A stretch of 64,000 nucleotides of DNA from Deinococcus ficus (GTDB lineage: Bacteria > Deinococcota > Deinococci > Deinococcales > Deinococcaceae), in the NCBI RefSeq assembly GCF_003444775.1, contig NZ_CP021081.1, positions 546,001-610,000 of the forward strand, written 5' to 3'. Every line of letters starts with the position of its first letter. The first letter of the stretch is position 1. The position numbers were made by a program, and so were the translations under genes. A model generated the notes under the pieces. It saw nothing but the letters and a program-made list of their open reading frames with translations. It did not search any database and had not been told where the DNA came from. Positions 48,157-63,185 of this stretch are shown in pieces.

Positions 48157-50163
48157 TTGGACAGTTTCCGCACGCTTCTCCCGTACCTCAGGCTGCACCT
48201 GAGGCAGTACGTGATCGGCATCGTCGCCGTGATTATCGCCAACGCCGCCAACCTGCTCCCGGCGTACTTCATCCGCAAGACCATCGACGGCCTCACCGGC
48301 CAGACCGACGCCCGGGCGGCCACGGCCGGCATCACGCTGGACCAGGCCCTGCTGTACGCGGGCGGCACCGTGCTGGCCGCCCTGGTCGCCGGGGGTTTCA
48401 TGCTGCTGATGCGCCGGCAGATCGTCGTGGCGTCCCGGCAGATGGAGTACGAGATCCGGCGCGACATCTTTGCCCACCTGCAGACGCTGGACAAGAACTA
48501 CTACGACCGCGCCCGCACCGGCGACCTGATGAACCGCCTGACCGGCGACCTGGGCGCCGTGCGCGAGATGATGGGCTTCGGCGGCTGGCAGGTCGTGAAC
48601 ATCGTCGCGTCGTTCAGCACGGCGCTGACCGTCATGTTCAGCCTCAGCTGGAAACTCACATTGATCGTGCTGCTGCTCATCCCGGTGATCGTGGGCATCC
48701 TGGGCTACATGGCGCGGCTCATCAACGCCCGCCACAAGGCCGCGCAGGAGCAGAACAGCCTGATCGCCGCCAAAGCCCAGGAGAACTTCAGCGGCGCGCG
48801 CGTCGTGAAGGGCTACGCCATCGAGGACCGCGAGATCGCCGACTACCGCGCCATGAACCTCGAGCTGCTGCGGCGCAACATCGCCCTGACCAAGGTGGAC
48901 GGCCCGCTGCGGTCCTTCACCACCCTGCTGATCGGCGTGGCCTTCGCGGTGGTGCTGTGGACCGGCGGGCGCATGGTGCTGGGCGGCGACCGGACCTTCA
49001 CGATCGGGATGCTGGTGCAGTTCCTGCTGATGCTCGGGCGCCTCGCCTGGCCGATGATGATGGTCGGCTGGATCACCGGCGTGGTGCAGCGCGGCCTGGC
49101 GTCCTGGGTGCGCCTGCGCGAGATGCTCGACGCCCGCCCGCACGTGTACGACGACCCCGGCCGCACCGACCCCACCATCAAGACCCTGCGCGGCGACATC
49201 ACCTTCCAGAACGTGACCCTCCAGTACGGCCGCACGCCGGTGCTGCAGGACATCAACCTGCACGTGCCGGCCGGCACGTTCCTGGGCCTGACCGGCCCCA
49301 CCGGCAGCGGCAAGACGGTCCTCACGCAGCTGATCACCCGCAGCATGGACCCCAGCAGCGGCGTGGTGAAGCTCGACGGGCACGACATCCGCTTCATTCC
49401 CCTGCAGGTGCTGCGCGAGCACATCAGCGTGGTGCCGCAGGAGCCCTTCCTGTTCAGTGACACCATCGCCAACAACATCGGCTTCGGGCTGAACAACGCC
49501 GGCCTGCCGCCTGTGCCCACCGGCGTGAGCGTCGTCGGGCTGCCCATGCCGCCCGAGATACCGCAGCAGCCCGACCCGGCCCGCGTGCAGCGCGCCGCCG
49601 CCCTGGCCGGGCTCGCCAGCGACATCAACGACTTCCCGAAAGGCTACGACACCATGCTCGGCGAGCGCGGCGTGACCCTCAGCGGCGGGCAGCGCCAGCG
49701 CACCGCCATCGCCCGCGCGATCGTCCGCGACCCCGCCATCCTGATCATGGACGACAGCCTCAGCGCCGTGGACACCGAGACCGAACGCAAGATCATCGAC
49801 GGCGTGCGCGAGGTCGCGCAGGGCCGCACCGTGATTCTCGTGGCGCACCGCGTCAGCACCCTGCGGCACGCCGACCACATCGTCGTGCTGGAGGACGGCC
49901 GCATCACCGAGCAGGGCAGCCACGACGACCTGCTCGCCCTGGGCCGCCACTACGCCGAACTTGAACGCCTGCAGCGCCTCGCCAGTGACCTCGACAACGA
50001 CGACGGTGACGTGCAGCCCGGCCGCAGCCCCGCCGAGAACGAGACCGTGCGCGCCGCCGCCACCATCGCCACCGCGCAGGCCGGCCGCGACCTGCCCGAA
50101 CCGGCCCGGCCCGGCGTGGTCCAGGCCGACCTTCTCCCGGAACCCGAGCAGGTGACGAAATGA
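48157..50163 (+). CDS. ABC exporter half-transporter, degenerate-site subunit
   Basis: 668 aa with six membrane helices (about residues 15-320) and one ATPase domain. Walker A GPTGSGKT is at 380-387, a normal LSGGQ signature at 508-512, and Walker B ILIMD is followed by Asp533 instead of the catalytic Glu. This is the mark of the non-hydrolysing site in heterodimeric exporters such as TM287/288. Loop insert around residues 450-475 and an extended acidic C-terminus. TTG start at 48157 with GAGG upstream. Overlaps its partner by 4 nt (ATGA). Confidence 0.9.
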   Translation: MDSFRTLLPYLRLHLRQYVIGIVAVIIANAANLLPAYFIRKTIDGLTGQTDARAATAGITLDQALLYAGGTVLAALVAGGFMLLMRRQIVVASRQMEYEIRRDIFAHLQTLDKNYYDRARTGDLMNRLTGDLGAVREMMGFGGWQVVNIVASFSTALTVMFSLSWKLTLIVLLLIPVIVGILGYMARLINARHKAAQEQNSLIAAKAQENFSGARVVKGYAIEDREIADYRAMNLELLRRNIALTKVDGPLRSFTTLLIGVAFAVVLWTGGRMVLGGDRTFTIGMLVQFLLMLGRLAWPMMMVGWITGVVQRGLASWVRLREMLDARPHVYDDPGRTDPTIKTLRGDITFQNVTLQYGRTPVLQDINLHVPAGTFLGLTGPTGSGKTVLTQLITRSMDPSSGVVKLDGHDIRFIPLQVLREHISVVPQEPFLFSDTIANNIGFGLNNAGLPPVPTGVSVVGLPMPPEIPQQPDPARVQRAAALAGLASDINDFPKGYDTMLGERGVTLSGGQRQRTAIARAIVRDPAILIMDDSLSAVDTETERKIIDGVREVAQGRTVILVAHRVSTLRHADHIVVLEDGRITEQGSHDDLLALGRHYAELERLQRLASDLDNDDGDVQPGRSPAENETVRAAATIATAQAGRDLPEPARPGVVQADLLPEPEQVTK

Positions 50164-52025
50164 CCCAACCCGACGACGCGCTCAACAAGGGCTTCGACCT
50201 GGACCTGACCAAACGCATCCTGCGCTACGTCCGGCCGTATATGAAACTCGCCGTGGGCGGCGTGCTGCTCGCCCTGTTCACCGCCGCGCTGCAACCGGTC
50301 CCCGCATTCCTGCAGGGCTACGCCATCGACAATGCCCTGACGCCCTTCGTGAACGGCGAGAACACGGACGCCGCGGCCCTGACCCGCCTGCTGGGCCTGA
50401 TCGTGATCGGGTACGTGCTTGTGCAGGCCACCGAGTTCGGCCTGACCTACGCCAGCACCCTCACCATCGGGTACCTGGGCCAGAACGTGCTGCGCGACAT
50501 CCGCGCAAACGTGTTCACGAAACTCCAGCGCCTGCCGCTGGCGTACTTCGACGCCAACCCGGTCGGGCGCCTCATCACCCGCGTGACCAGCGACGTGGAC
50601 GCCATCAACCAGTTCATCACCGGCGGCCTGATCAGCATGATCACCAGCACCTTCCTCATCATCGTGTACATGGGCGTGATGCTCAGCATCAACTGGAAAC
50701 TCGCCCTGATCGCCTTCACGGTCCTGCCGGTGCTGTTCGTCGTCACGAACTTCTTCCGGCAGAAGATGCGCGAAACCTTCCGCGAGAACCGCCTGCAGCA
50801 GGCGATCGTGAACACCAAACTCAACGAGAACATCACCGGCATGCAGACCGTGCAGCTGTTCGGCCGCCAGCGCCGCAGCGCCCTGGACTTCGACCACAGC
50901 AACCGCGCGCTGCTGACCGCCAACAGCAACGGCGTGAAGTGGTTCTCGCTGTTCATGCCGGCCGTGGCCGTGCTCGGACAGGTCAGCATCGCGCTCGTGC
51001 TGTACTTCGGCGCCCGCCTGATCCTCGGCGAGAACGCCGTCGGCACCGGCGTGGGCGCCGCCCTCACGGTGGGCACCCTGTACGCCTTCGTGCAGTGGAC
51101 CACGCAGCTGTTCCAGCCCATCCAGGACCTCGCGGACGTGTTCAACAACCTCCAGGCCGCCATGGCCAGCAGCGAACGCATCTTCGGGGTGCTCGACACC
51201 CACGAGGACATCCAGGACAAGGAAGGCGCCCGGGAAATCCAGCACTTCGAGGGCCGCGTAGACTTCGACGGCGTGTGGTTCGCTTACGACGGCGCCGTCA
51301 CCGCCGACGCCTCCGACACCGACGACCGCTGGATCCTGCGGGACTTCGACCTGCACATCCAGCCGGGTGAGAGCGTCGCCCTGGTCGGCGCGACCGGCGC
51401 CGGCAAGACCAGCGTGACCGCCCTGGTCAGCCGCTTCTACGACGTGCAGCGCGGCGCCGTGAAGGTGGACGGCGTGGATGTCCGCGACTACGACCAGCAC
51501 AGCCTGCGCAAGCACATCGGCCTGGTCCTTCAGGACGTGTTCCTGTTCGCCGGGACCATCGAAAGCAACCTCACCCTGAACAACCCCAACATCCCCCATG
51601 AACGCGTGGTGGAGGCCTGCAAGTACGTCGGCGTGCACGAGTACATCCTGGGCCTCGAGCAGGGCTACCAGACCGAGGTCCGTGAACGCGGCGCCACCCT
51701 CAGTACCGGGCAGAAGCAACTGCTGGCCTTCGCCCGCGCGCTGATCCAGAACCCGGACATCCTGCTGGTGCTCGACGAGGCCACCGCCAACGTGGACACC
51801 GAAACCGAACTGCGCATCCAGGACGCCCTGAAAAAAGTCATGGAAGGCCGCACCAGCATCATCATCGCCCACCGCCTCAGCACCATCGAGCACTGCGACC
51901 GCATCATCGTCATGCGCAAGGGCCGCATCGTGGAACAGGGCACCCACGCCGAACTGCTCGCCCGGGGCGGCTACTACGCCAAACTCAACCAGCTGCAGTA
52001 CGCCCAGGGCGACGCCGCCGACTGA
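50160..52025 (+). CDS. ABC exporter half-transporter, catalytic-site subunit
   Basis: 621 aa, six membrane helices then an ATPase domain. Walker A GATGAGKT is at 410-417, Walker B ILLVLDE has the catalytic Glu540, and the signature is LSTGQ (514-518) instead of LSGGQ. That altered signature faces the degenerate Walker B of the partner, so the pair has one active and one inactive ATP site. Probably a multidrug or lipid exporter; the substrate cannot be read. Coupled to the upstream subunit by ATGA. Confidence 0.92.
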   Translation: MTQPDDALNKGFDLDLTKRILRYVRPYMKLAVGGVLLALFTAALQPVPAFLQGYAIDNALTPFVNGENTDAAALTRLLGLIVIGYVLVQATEFGLTYASTLTIGYLGQNVLRDIRANVFTKLQRLPLAYFDANPVGRLITRVTSDVDAINQFITGGLISMITSTFLIIVYMGVMLSINWKLALIAFTVLPVLFVVTNFFRQKMRETFRENRLQQAIVNTKLNENITGMQTVQLFGRQRRSALDFDHSNRALLTANSNGVKWFSLFMPAVAVLGQVSIALVLYFGARLILGENAVGTGVGAALTVGTLYAFVQWTTQLFQPIQDLADVFNNLQAAMASSERIFGVLDTHEDIQDKEGAREIQHFEGRVDFDGVWFAYDGAVTADASDTDDRWILRDFDLHIQPGESVALVGATGAGKTSVTALVSRFYDVQRGAVKVDGVDVRDYDQHSLRKHIGLVLQDVFLFAGTIESNLTLNNPNIPHERVVEACKYVGVHEYILGLEQGYQTEVRERGATLSTGQKQLLAFARALIQNPDILLVLDEATANVDTETELRIQDALKKVMEGRTSIIIAHRLSTIEHCDRIIVMRKGRIVEQGTHAELLARGGYYAKLNQLQYAQGDAAD

Positions 52026-52046
52026 GCGCGGCCGGCGCATGAGGCA

Positions 52047-52074
52047 GGGGAGAGCGGCGCGTGGCCCTCTCCCC
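52047..52074. terminator. Hairpin between the ABC exporter and tsaB
   Basis: 8-bp stem GGGGAGAG/CTCTCCCC with a 12-nt loop between convergent genes. No clear T-run. Confidence 0.5.
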
Positions 52075-52095
52075 TCGACCATTCCCGGACCCTGA

Positions 52096-52653
52096 TTACA
52101 GGTAGTGCAGCGCCCAGTCGGCCGCGCCGTGGTCCACCCCGGCTCGCAGCAGCGCCAGGCCGTCTGGCACTCCGTGATCCAGGTGGGGCAACTCCCCCCG
52201 GCCGGCCTCCAGCGCGTCCAGGGCCTGCTTCGCGGGCGGCTGCACCACGCCGGTCACCACGCCGCCGCGCACCTCGTACGTCGCGGCGTACACGTTGCCC
52301 TTGCGCGCGTCCAGCGACACCACCTGCCGGCCCTCCCCGCGCACCAGGGCCTCCAGCGTGGGCACGCCCACCACCGGCGCGCCCCACACCCGCCCCAGGC
52401 CCAGCGCGTAACTTGCGCCCACCCGCACGCCCGTGTACGACCCGGGCCCCGTGCCGATCACGATCCGGTCCGCGCGGAAGGGCAGGCCCGCCCCCGCGAA
52501 CAGCTCGCGCGTCGCGCCGGCCAGCCGTTCGGCGTGCGCGCGGCCCACCTCCAGGGACACCTGCCGCTCCCCGCCCGGCCAGGCCAGGGCCAGGGTCAGG
52601 AACGGGGTGGCTGTATCCAGCGCGAGGACAACAGGGGCTTGGGCGGCGGTCAT
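52096..52653 (-). CDS. tsaB: tRNA N6-threonylcarbamoyladenosine protein TsaB
   Basis: 185 aa. LALDTATPFLTLAL and IGTGPGSYTGVRVGASYALGLG are the TsaB signatures of the ASKHA fold, and SLDARKGNVYAATYE follows. It is a non-catalytic partner of TsaD in making t6A37 on ANN-decoding tRNAs. The C-terminal third is short compared with E. coli. TAGAAT 8 nt before ATG 52653 suggests a leaderless mRNA. Confidence 0.92.
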   Translation of the reverse strand: MTAAQAPVVLALDTATPFLTLALAWPGGERQVSLEVGRAHAERLAGATRELFAGAGLPFRADRIVIGTGPGSYTGVRVGASYALGLGRVWGAPVVGVPTLEALVRGEGRQVVSLDARKGNVYAATYEVRGGVVTGVVQPPAKQALDALEAGRGELPHLDHGVPDGLALLRAGVDHGAADWALHYL

Positions 52654-52798
52654 CGCCGGGCATTCTAGTGTGCCGGCCACGGCGCACCCACCGGCCCGGA
52701 GCGGCCCGGCGCCGCGCCAGACCGGCCTGCCCTGTCACCCTGCCGGGAACGTGACCGGCTCCTGCGCCTCTTCCCCCCGGTGGTATCGTGTTTGAACT

Positions 52799-53932
<1,134 letters not shown>

Positions 53933-53948
53933 CCGCCAGCACTCATCA

Positions 53949-53975
53949 GGAGAGGGACCCCGCCGGTCCCTCTCC
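53949..53975 (+). terminator. Terminator after gltA
   Basis: Perfect 11-bp stem GGAGAGGGACC/GGTCCCTCTCC with a 5-nt loop, followed by TTG. Confidence 0.75.
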
Positions 53976-54050
53976 TTGCCGTTGCCCGCCCGGACCCCGG
54001 ACCGTGGCGCCCGGCATGGTCCCTGCGGCCCGGCTGTGCTCTGCTGACGC

Positions 54051-55259
54051 ATGCCCACCCCACACCGCCGGCCCACCTTGCGCCCCCTGCTGAGCGCGCT
54101 GCTGTTGATCCCGGCCGTCGGGGCCGGCGGCAGCGCCGCGCAGACCACCCAGACCGCCGCCGAGGCGGGCAGCATCGAGGCGAACGCCCGCGCGGTGCTG
54201 GCCTTCGGGCCGCGCGTCACCGGCAGCCCCGCCAACGAACAGGCCCGCGCGTTCCTGGAAACGCAGTTGCGGGCGCTGGGCTACCAGACGCAGCGGCAGA
54301 CCTTCACGTACCCCCGCTTCGACGACCTGGGTTCCGGCGTGCAGGTGGCCGGCCAGAGCCTGGCGGGCGCGGCGCTGCAGGGCTCGGCGGGCGGCACCGT
54401 CACGGCCGCCCTGGTGCGCGTGCCCGGCGCCGGCACCGCCGAGGACTACCGGGGCCTGAACGTGACCGGGAAGATCGCGGTGGTGAGACGCGGCGTGACT
54501 GCCTTCGCCGAGAAGGCCCGCCAGGCCCGCGTCGCCGGCGCGGCCGGACTGATCATCGTGAACACCGAGGACCGTGAGCTGCGCGGCACGCTGGGCGACC
54601 CGGAGCCGCTGCCGGTGCTGGCCGTGCGCGCCGGCCACGACTCGGCCCTCCGCCCGGGCGCGACCGTCACCCTGAACGTCCGCGTGCGCCAGGGCGAGGT
54701 GCTGGCCCAGAACCTGATCGCCTTCCGGGCCGGGACCGCGCCGACCGTGCTGATCGGCGCGCACCTGGACAGCGTGCAGGGTGCCCCCGGCGCGAACGAC
54801 AACCTGTCCGGCACGCTGGCCGTGGTGGACGTCGCCCGCCGCGCCGTGAACACGCCCCTCTCCGCCCGGGCGTACTTCGTGCTGTTCGACGGCGAGGAAG
54901 ACGGCCTGCTGGGCGCCCGGGACTTCGTGAAGACCAACCCGGAACTCGTGCGCGGCCTGAAAGGCATGCTGAATCTCGACATGGTCGGCGTGAACGCCGC
55001 GCCCCTCACCGCCACCGGCCACCCCACCCTGACCGCCCTGACCCGCGCCCTGCCCGGCGTGACGGCCGTGGAGGGCCGGGAGAGCGGCAGCGACCACGTG
55101 CCCTTCGATCAAGCCGGCGTGCCCACCCTGTTCTTCCACCGCGGCATCGACCGCAACTACCACCAGCCCGGCGACGTGATTCTCGACCCGGCCCTGGTGC
55201 GCGGAACGGCGGACGCCACCCTGGCGGTCGCCCAGGCCCTGACCGGGCCCGGCAACTGA
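54051..55259 (+). CDS. Secreted M28-family metallopeptidase with PA domain
   Basis: 402 aa. The signal peptide (LLSALLLIPAVGAGGSA) ends near residue 33. A protease-associated insert lies at about residues 105-190. Zinc ligands are in GAHLDSVQGAPGANDN, EEDGLLGARDF (catalytic Glu), LNLDMVG and RNYHQPGD. It is an extracellular or periplasmic aminopeptidase, useful for feeding on protein, as Deinococcus does. The serine of SDHVPFDQAG precedes the substrate site. Confidence 0.92.
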   Translation: MPTPHRRPTLRPLLSALLLIPAVGAGGSAAQTTQTAAEAGSIEANARAVLAFGPRVTGSPANEQARAFLETQLRALGYQTQRQTFTYPRFDDLGSGVQVAGQSLAGAALQGSAGGTVTAALVRVPGAGTAEDYRGLNVTGKIAVVRRGVTAFAEKARQARVAGAAGLIIVNTEDRELRGTLGDPEPLPVLAVRAGHDSALRPGATVTLNVRVRQGEVLAQNLIAFRAGTAPTVLIGAHLDSVQGAPGANDNLSGTLAVVDVARRAVNTPLSARAYFVLFDGEEDGLLGARDFVKTNPELVRGLKGMLNLDMVGVNAAPLTATGHPTLTALTRALPGVTAVEGRESGSDHVPFDQAGVPTLFFHRGIDRNYHQPGDVILDPALVRGTADATLAVAQALTGPGN

Positions 55260-55263
55260 GCGC

Positions 55264-55722
55264 TCAGGCGCTCAGGCCCTTGCTGCCGTGCAGGGTGCGC
55301 TCCACGGCCTCCGTGACCTCGCCCTCGAAACGCCGCAGGTGCTCCCGCAGCCGGTCCAGTTCCCCGGCGTTCAGGTCCCGCAGCCACAGCACGCTGCGGC
55401 CCAGCACCGCGAACGCCACCTCCTGGTCCTCTTCCAGGTCGTCCGGGTCCACCGGGTCCAGGCTCAGGGCGCCGTAATCCATGCCCTGGTTGAGCAGGTT
55501 CATGCCCATCAGGATCTCCGGCAGGCTGTCCTCCTCCACGTACAGGTCGAGGTCCAGGTGCAACCGGACGATCACGCCGCCGCGGTGGTCCGCCTCGACG
55601 AACAGCGCCACGCGGGACTCGCCGTCCTGCACGAGCGCGCCGTCCTCCACGGCCTCCACGGTCAGACCTCGCTCGGAAAGGGCCGTCATGATCTGCTGCA
55701 ACTCCGCCTGCTGGCCCGTCAT
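55264..55722 (-). CDS. Conserved acidic protein (DUF2170/YjfI-like)
   Basis: 152 aa, strongly acidic. The middle is a beta-sheet (RVALFVEADHRGGVIVRLHLDLDLYV) followed by SLPEILMGMNLLNQGMDYGAL and a charged helix. It reminds me of YjfI/DUF2170 proteins found near pspA-like genes, but no such gene is in the window, so this is tentative. TATACT 7 nt before the ATG gives a leaderless start. Confidence 0.6.
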   Translation of the reverse strand: MTGQQAELQQIMTALSERGLTVEAVEDGALVQDGESRVALFVEADHRGGVIVRLHLDLDLYVEEDSLPEILMGMNLLNQGMDYGALSLDPVDPDDLEEDQEVAFAVLGRSVLWLRDLNAGELDRLREHLRRFEGEVTEAVERTLHGSKGLSA

Positions 55723-55815
55723 GCGCGCAAGTATAGGGGGAGGCCCGGGGGCCGCAGCGTCGGCCAGATGACGGAGTGACCCGCATGAACCCTGACGCCG
55801 GCCCTCATGCCGGCC

Positions 55816-56811
55816 TCAGGCGTGGTAGGTCCACACCCCGGCCGCCTCGTCCCAGGTGCGGTACAGCTGCCCCAGCAGCCGCAGGTGCTCCAGGTGCGCC
55901 AGCGTCTCGGCCAGCGCGAAGCGGTGCCCGCTGACATTCAGGTCCCGGGGGAACATCGCGCGGCTCAGCGCAAAGGCTGTGCGCGGCTCCCGGCCGGCCT
56001 CCACCCGCATGAAATCCAGCCGCTCGTGGTGATGGTCACGCAGCGCCCGCGCGCGGGCCTTCACGCCCTCCATGACCGGCCCGTGGTGCCCCACCACCGC
56101 CCGCGCCGGGTTCAGCGCCTCCAGTTTCCCCAGCGTCTGCAGGTAGTCGCCCAGCGGGTCCGGGCGCGTGTACGCGTACAGCCCGATGTTCGGCGTGATG
56201 CGCGGCAGGATGGCGTCCCCGGCGATCAGGGTGCCGCTCTCCGGGTGCCACAGGCCCAGGTGCCCGTCCGCGTGCCCGGGCAGCCACAGCACCTCCCACG
56301 TCACGCCGGCCAGCTCCAGCGTCTGGCCTTCGCGCAGCGGCTGCACGCGGGTGGCGGGCACCACCAGCGGGTTCATGGGGTGCAGGCCTTCCAGCAGTTC
56401 TCCCGGCAGGCCGTGGTCCAGCATGTGCTTGCGGTGCCCGGGCAGCCACTCGGCGAGCATGTGCCAGTACCGCTCGCCCCGCCCGATCTCCACGTCCAGC
56501 ATGTGCACCGCCGCGCCCGCGCGTTCTTCCAGCACGCCCGCCAGCCCGTAATGGTCCGGGTGGTGATGCGTGACGATCACGCGGTCCACGTCCGGCCAGT
56601 GCAGGCCCAGGCCGGCCAGGGCGTCCTCCAGCGTCTGCCGGGCCTCAGGCGTGTTCAGGGAGGTGTCCACCAGCGTGACCGGCCCGTGCGCGCGGCCGCC
56701 CGGCGCGTCGATCAGGACCGTGACCGTCTTCATCGGGTACGGGATCGGCACCTGCACGGCATGCAGCGACCCCAGGATTGGCGTGAGCACGGGCGGAGGC
56801 AGCGGGGACAT
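55816..56811 (-). CDS. Metallo-beta-lactamase fold hydrolase
   Basis: 331 aa. The metal motif THHHPDHYG (HxHxDH) is at about residues 80-88, with further ligands in LPGHADGHLGLWH, IAGD and VVGHHGP. The C-terminal ~90 residues form a helical extension (DHHHERLDFMRVEAGREPRTAFALS). It resembles hydrolases of the glyoxalase II/LACTB2 type. Substrate unknown. TAGCCT 7 nt before ATG 56811 suggests a leaderless mRNA. Confidence 0.88.
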   Translation of the reverse strand: MSPLPPPVLTPILGSLHAVQVPIPYPMKTVTVLIDAPGGRAHGPVTLVDTSLNTPEARQTLEDALAGLGLHWPDVDRVIVTHHHPDHYGLAGVLEERAGAAVHMLDVEIGRGERYWHMLAEWLPGHRKHMLDHGLPGELLEGLHPMNPLVVPATRVQPLREGQTLELAGVTWEVLWLPGHADGHLGLWHPESGTLIAGDAILPRITPNIGLYAYTRPDPLGDYLQTLGKLEALNPARAVVGHHGPVMEGVKARARALRDHHHERLDFMRVEAGREPRTAFALSRAMFPRDLNVSGHRFALAETLAHLEHLRLLGQLYRTWDEAAGVWTYHA

Positions 56812-56881
56812 GCCGCGAAGGCTAGCACCCCGCCGCCGGGGGCCCGCCCCGCCGTCTGGGCGGCCCTGCCCGCTCCCGGGG

Positions 56882-57271
56882 TCACTTCAGTTGGAGGATC
56901 TGCACCACCATGCGGCTATCCGTGCAGGTCAGGGTCACGCGGTACTCGTACCCGGCCTGCCGGAACACCCCGGTCATGCGGTTGCGCTGCGTGGCCCAGG
57001 GCGTGACCACCTGCGCCGGGAACTGCGCGGTGCAGCGCTCCCGCGCGGCCCGCACGCTGCCGGGGTAACGGCCGCACACCACCCGCCCGGCCCGGTCCTC
57101 GGCCTTCAGGGTCCGGTACTCCGCCTGCGGGATGACCTGCACGCACGGCGCGGCCGTGGCGCCCACCGCCCGGAGCAGGTCGGTCGCCACCTTCTGTTGA
57201 GGAGTGAGGGCTAGGCTCGGGCCGCTCAGCAGGCCGACGAGAGCCACGGCGAACGCGGCTGGTCTCAGCAT
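56882..57271 (-). CDS. Small secreted protein with four cysteines
   Basis: 129 aa. The signal peptide AAFAVALVGLLSGPSLA is cleaved near residue 21. The mature part has four cysteines (APCVQ, VVCGR, ERCTA, LTCTD) that could form two disulfides. Not recognised. TAGGCT 6 nt before the ATG supports the start. It lies alone between the hydrolase and the methyltransferase genes. Confidence 0.6.
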   Translation of the reverse strand: MLRPAAFAVALVGLLSGPSLALTPQQKVATDLLRAVGATAAPCVQVIPQAEYRTLKAEDRAGRVVCGRYPGSVRAARERCTAQFPAQVVTPWATQRNRMTGVFRQAGYEYRVTLTCTDSRMVVQILQLK

Positions 57272-57352
57272 GGGCTCAGCCTAGACCCCCTCCCTGGGAA
57301 GCGGAACCCCGCGCGGCGGCTTACCCCCAGCATCGCGGGACACCCGGGCGGC

Positions 57353-58258
57353 TCAGGCGCGCGAGGCCGTCACCAGCAGCTCGTACTTCCCGGTCACGAA
57401 CACCCGGAAGCCGTGCTTGTGCAATCGCCGCCGGGCGTCCGTGACGTCCGCCGTGATCAGGCTCAGGTCCGGCCGGCGGTAGTTCCGCGTCCGGGCGCCG
57501 TACGACAGGGTGCCGTCCCGGTACCGGGCGTTCGGGAAGCCCAGGATCAGGCCCCCGCCCACCGTCAGGTGCCCCCGCACCAACGCGCTGATCAGCACGT
57601 CCTGCCGGATGCCGGGGCTCTGAAGCAGGCTCAGCGCCAGCACCAGATCGAAGCGGCCCAGCGTCTCGTCCGGCAGAGCGCGCACATCCCGCACGTCGAA
57701 ATGCCCGCCCGGATGCCGGGCCCGCGCGGCCGCCACCGCGTCCGGATCGAGGTCCAGGCCGGTCACGTGCAGCGCCCGGTCCGGGAAGGTCAGCGCCAAG
57801 GCGTCCAGTTCCCGCCCGGCGTTCACGCCCAGCGCCAGCACCCGACCGCCCGGCGGCGGGGCCACGCGGCGCAGCGCCTCCTGCAGCGTGAACAGGAACA
57901 CCGGGTCCTCCAGCTTGTCCACCCGGCCCCACCCGCCCTCCGGGCCGTAGCCGCCCGCGTCCGGGTCGGGCGCCTGCGCCCAGCGGCGCAGGCCCAGCCG
58001 CACCCGGCCGCCCGGCAGGGAAACGGGCGTGAGCAGGTGCGCGCCCAGCAGGTCCGCGAGGTCCACCCAGGTGCCCCAGGCGCGGTGCCGGCCGGCGGGG
58101 GTGACCTCACCGGCGTAGTGGCCCAGGCCCAGGTCCGGGTCCGGCGCCGTGAAGTGCACGGTCGGCGCGGCCTCCAGCGCGGCCCGAAGCGCCGGCAGGA
58201 TCACGCTCATGGGTTCGGTGGTGAAGTGCAGGGCCTCGGGGGGCGGGTCGGCAGGCAC
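57353..58258 (-). CDS. SAM-dependent methyltransferase
   Basis: 301 aa. The class I SAM fold starts at about residue 138: RVLALGVNAGRELDALA (motif I), HVTGLDLDPDAVAAAR, DVRDVRALPDE and FDLVLALSLLQS. The N-terminal ~130 residues are extra and may recognise the substrate. The last strand pair is YELLVTA. GTG start at 58258, with TAGGGT 6 nt upstream (leaderless). Substrate unknown. Confidence 0.82.
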   Translation of the reverse strand: MPADPPPEALHFTTEPMSVILPALRAALEAAPTVHFTAPDPDLGLGHYAGEVTPAGRHRAWGTWVDLADLLGAHLLTPVSLPGGRVRLGLRRWAQAPDPDAGGYGPEGGWGRVDKLEDPVFLFTLQEALRRVAPPPGGRVLALGVNAGRELDALALTFPDRALHVTGLDLDPDAVAAARARHPGGHFDVRDVRALPDETLGRFDLVLALSLLQSPGIRQDVLISALVRGHLTVGGGLILGFPNARYRDGTLSYGARTRNYRRPDLSLITADVTDARRRLHKHGFRVFVTGKYELLVTASRA

Positions 58259-58276
58259 GCACCGACCCTAACAGAG

Positions 58277-58307
58277 CCGCCCCCCCGCCGGGCAGGCGAG
58301 GGGGCGG
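58277..58307 (-). terminator. Hairpin after the permease pair
   Basis: 8-bp stem CCGCCCCC/GGGGGCGG with a 15-nt loop, just past the stop of the second permease gene. Weak T-tract. Confidence 0.45.
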
Positions 58308-58323
58308 TCAGGGAAGGGCGCCG

Positions 58324-59328
<1,005 letters not shown>

Positions 59329-59396
59329 GCGCGCACCTGCACGGGGCGGAAGTTACGGGGAGAGTCATTCACGGTCGTCACCTGCTTTGCCGGCCT

Positions 59397-60425
<1,029 letters not shown>

Positions 60426-60573
60426 AAGACAGTCTCCTTACAGGAACTTGGGGCGGAGGCACAGGACAGGCGGGCCGGGGGCCCGCGGAACGGGACAGGG
60501 AATTGTGACGCTGTGCCAGGGTACAGCGAAATGCCCCGGCCGTGCGGCCAGGGCGGGGGCGGGTGGCTGGACA

Positions 60574-60596
60574 GCCCACGCCGCTGCGGCGTGGGC
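60574..60596. repeat. GC-rich hairpin between fumC and the permease genes
   Basis: Perfect 10-bp stem GCCCACGCCG/CGGCGTGGGC with a 3-nt loop, 18 nt after the fumC stop. No T-run, so termination is only possible. Confidence 0.45.
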
Positions 60597-60614
60597 GCGC
60601 GTCCTGGCCGGCGC

Positions 60615-62009
<1,395 letters not shown>

Positions 62010-62038
62010 AGCACCCCAGTGTAGGCCGACCCCGCCTG

Positions 62039-62425
62039 TCACGGACGCGGGGACGTCCCGGCCGGCCGGTCCCGCCGGGACACCGTGCCCGTGAACAGCG
62101 CCACCTTTTCCGGCTCCGCGCCCAGGCGCTGCACCTCCACGCGGTACGTCGCCAGCGTGCGGCCCACCCGCTCCGGCGTGGCCACCGCCACCAGCCGGTC
62201 CCCGGCCCGCGCCGCCCGGAAGAAACTCAGGTGCGTGTCCACCGCCACCGCCTGCGCCTCCAGGTTGCTGATCACCGCGAACGCCTCGTCCGCCAGGCTG
62301 AAGATCACGCCGCCGTGCGCGGTGCCGTGCATGTTCAGGCCGGCGTCCGTCACGGTCATCTCCACGCGGGTCAGGGAGGGGGTCGCTTCCAGCACGGTCA
62401 TGCCCAGGGTCGCTTGCAGGCTCAT
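62039..62425 (-). CDS. PaaI-type hotdog thioesterase
   Basis: 128 aa. The motif [20 protein letters not shown] is the HGG active-site helix of PaaI/YdiI thioesterases. It would hydrolyse an acyl- or aryl-CoA; the specific substrate is unknown. The final residues are Arg/Pro-rich. ATG 62425 with TACGCT 5 nt upstream. It is upstream of fumC with only 29 nt between, yet fumC has its own -10. Confidence 0.87.
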   Translation of the reverse strand: MSLQATLGMTVLEATPSLTRVEMTVTDAGLNMHGTAHGGVIFSLADEAFAVISNLEAQAVAVDTHLSFFRAARAGDRLVAVATPERVGRTLATYRVEVQRLGAEPEKVALFTGTVSRRDRPAGTSPRP

Positions 62426-62471
62426 GCCCCAGCGTACCGTTCACGCCCCCGCGGGCGCTTAGGCTGTACCC

Positions 62472-63152
62472 ATGTCCCGCCCCCTGCTGCTCGGCCACCG
62501 CGGCGTGCCTGCCCGGCACCCGGAGAACACCCTGCCCGGCTTCCAGGCGGCGCTGGACGCCGGGCTGGACGGCGTGGAATGGGACGTGCGCCGCCTCGCG
62601 GACGGCACGCTGGTCCTCCACCACGACGACACCCTGAGCAGCGGCGAACTGCTGACCCACCTCACCCGCGACGAGTGGCCGAAACACCTGCCCACCCTGC
62701 ACGACGGCCTCACCTGGGCCGCGGACACCGGGGCCTTCGTGAACGTGGAACTCAAGCACGAGACCGCCCGCCCGGACGACCGCGTGCCCCGCACCCTGGA
62801 CGCCATCCGCACCCACGGCCTGACCCGGCGCGTGATCGTCAGTTCCTTCATGCCCACCTTCCTGCGCGCCGCCCGCCGCGCCGTGCCCGAGATCCCCCGC
62901 GGGCTGCTCATCCACCGCGCCTACCCGCCCGCGCTGATCCAGGCGGTGATGGCCTGGACCGGCAGCGCCGCCCTGCACCCCGCCCACCCCCTGGTCACGC
63001 CCGCCCTGATGGCCCAGGCCCGCCGGCGCGGCTGGCAGGTCAACGCCTGGACCGTGAACGACCCCGCCGATGCCCGCCGCCTGGGCGCCCTGGGCGTGCA
63101 CGGCCTGATCGGGGACGTGCCCGCCGCCCTCACCGCCGCTCGGGCAGACTGA
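62472..63152 (+). CDS. Glycerophosphodiester phosphodiesterase
   Basis: 226 aa GDPD TIM barrel. [17 protein letters not shown] carries the first active His-Arg and Glu-Asn, [20 protein letters not shown] the metal and second His, and VNVELKHE the third acidic set. It releases glycerol-3-phosphate from deacylated phospholipids. No signal peptide, so cytoplasmic. TAGGCT 6 nt before the ATG gives a leaderless start. Confidence 0.93.
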   Translation: MSRPLLLGHRGVPARHPENTLPGFQAALDAGLDGVEWDVRRLADGTLVLHHDDTLSSGELLTHLTRDEWPKHLPTLHDGLTWAADTGAFVNVELKHETARPDDRVPRTLDAIRTHGLTRRVIVSSFMPTFLRAARRAVPEIPRGLLIHRAYPPALIQAVMAWTGSAALHPAHPLVTPALMAQARRRGWQVNAWTVNDPADARRLGALGVHGLIGDVPAALTAARAD

Positions 63153-63185
63153 ACGCCCGTCCCGGCCCGCCCGTATCATCCCGTC

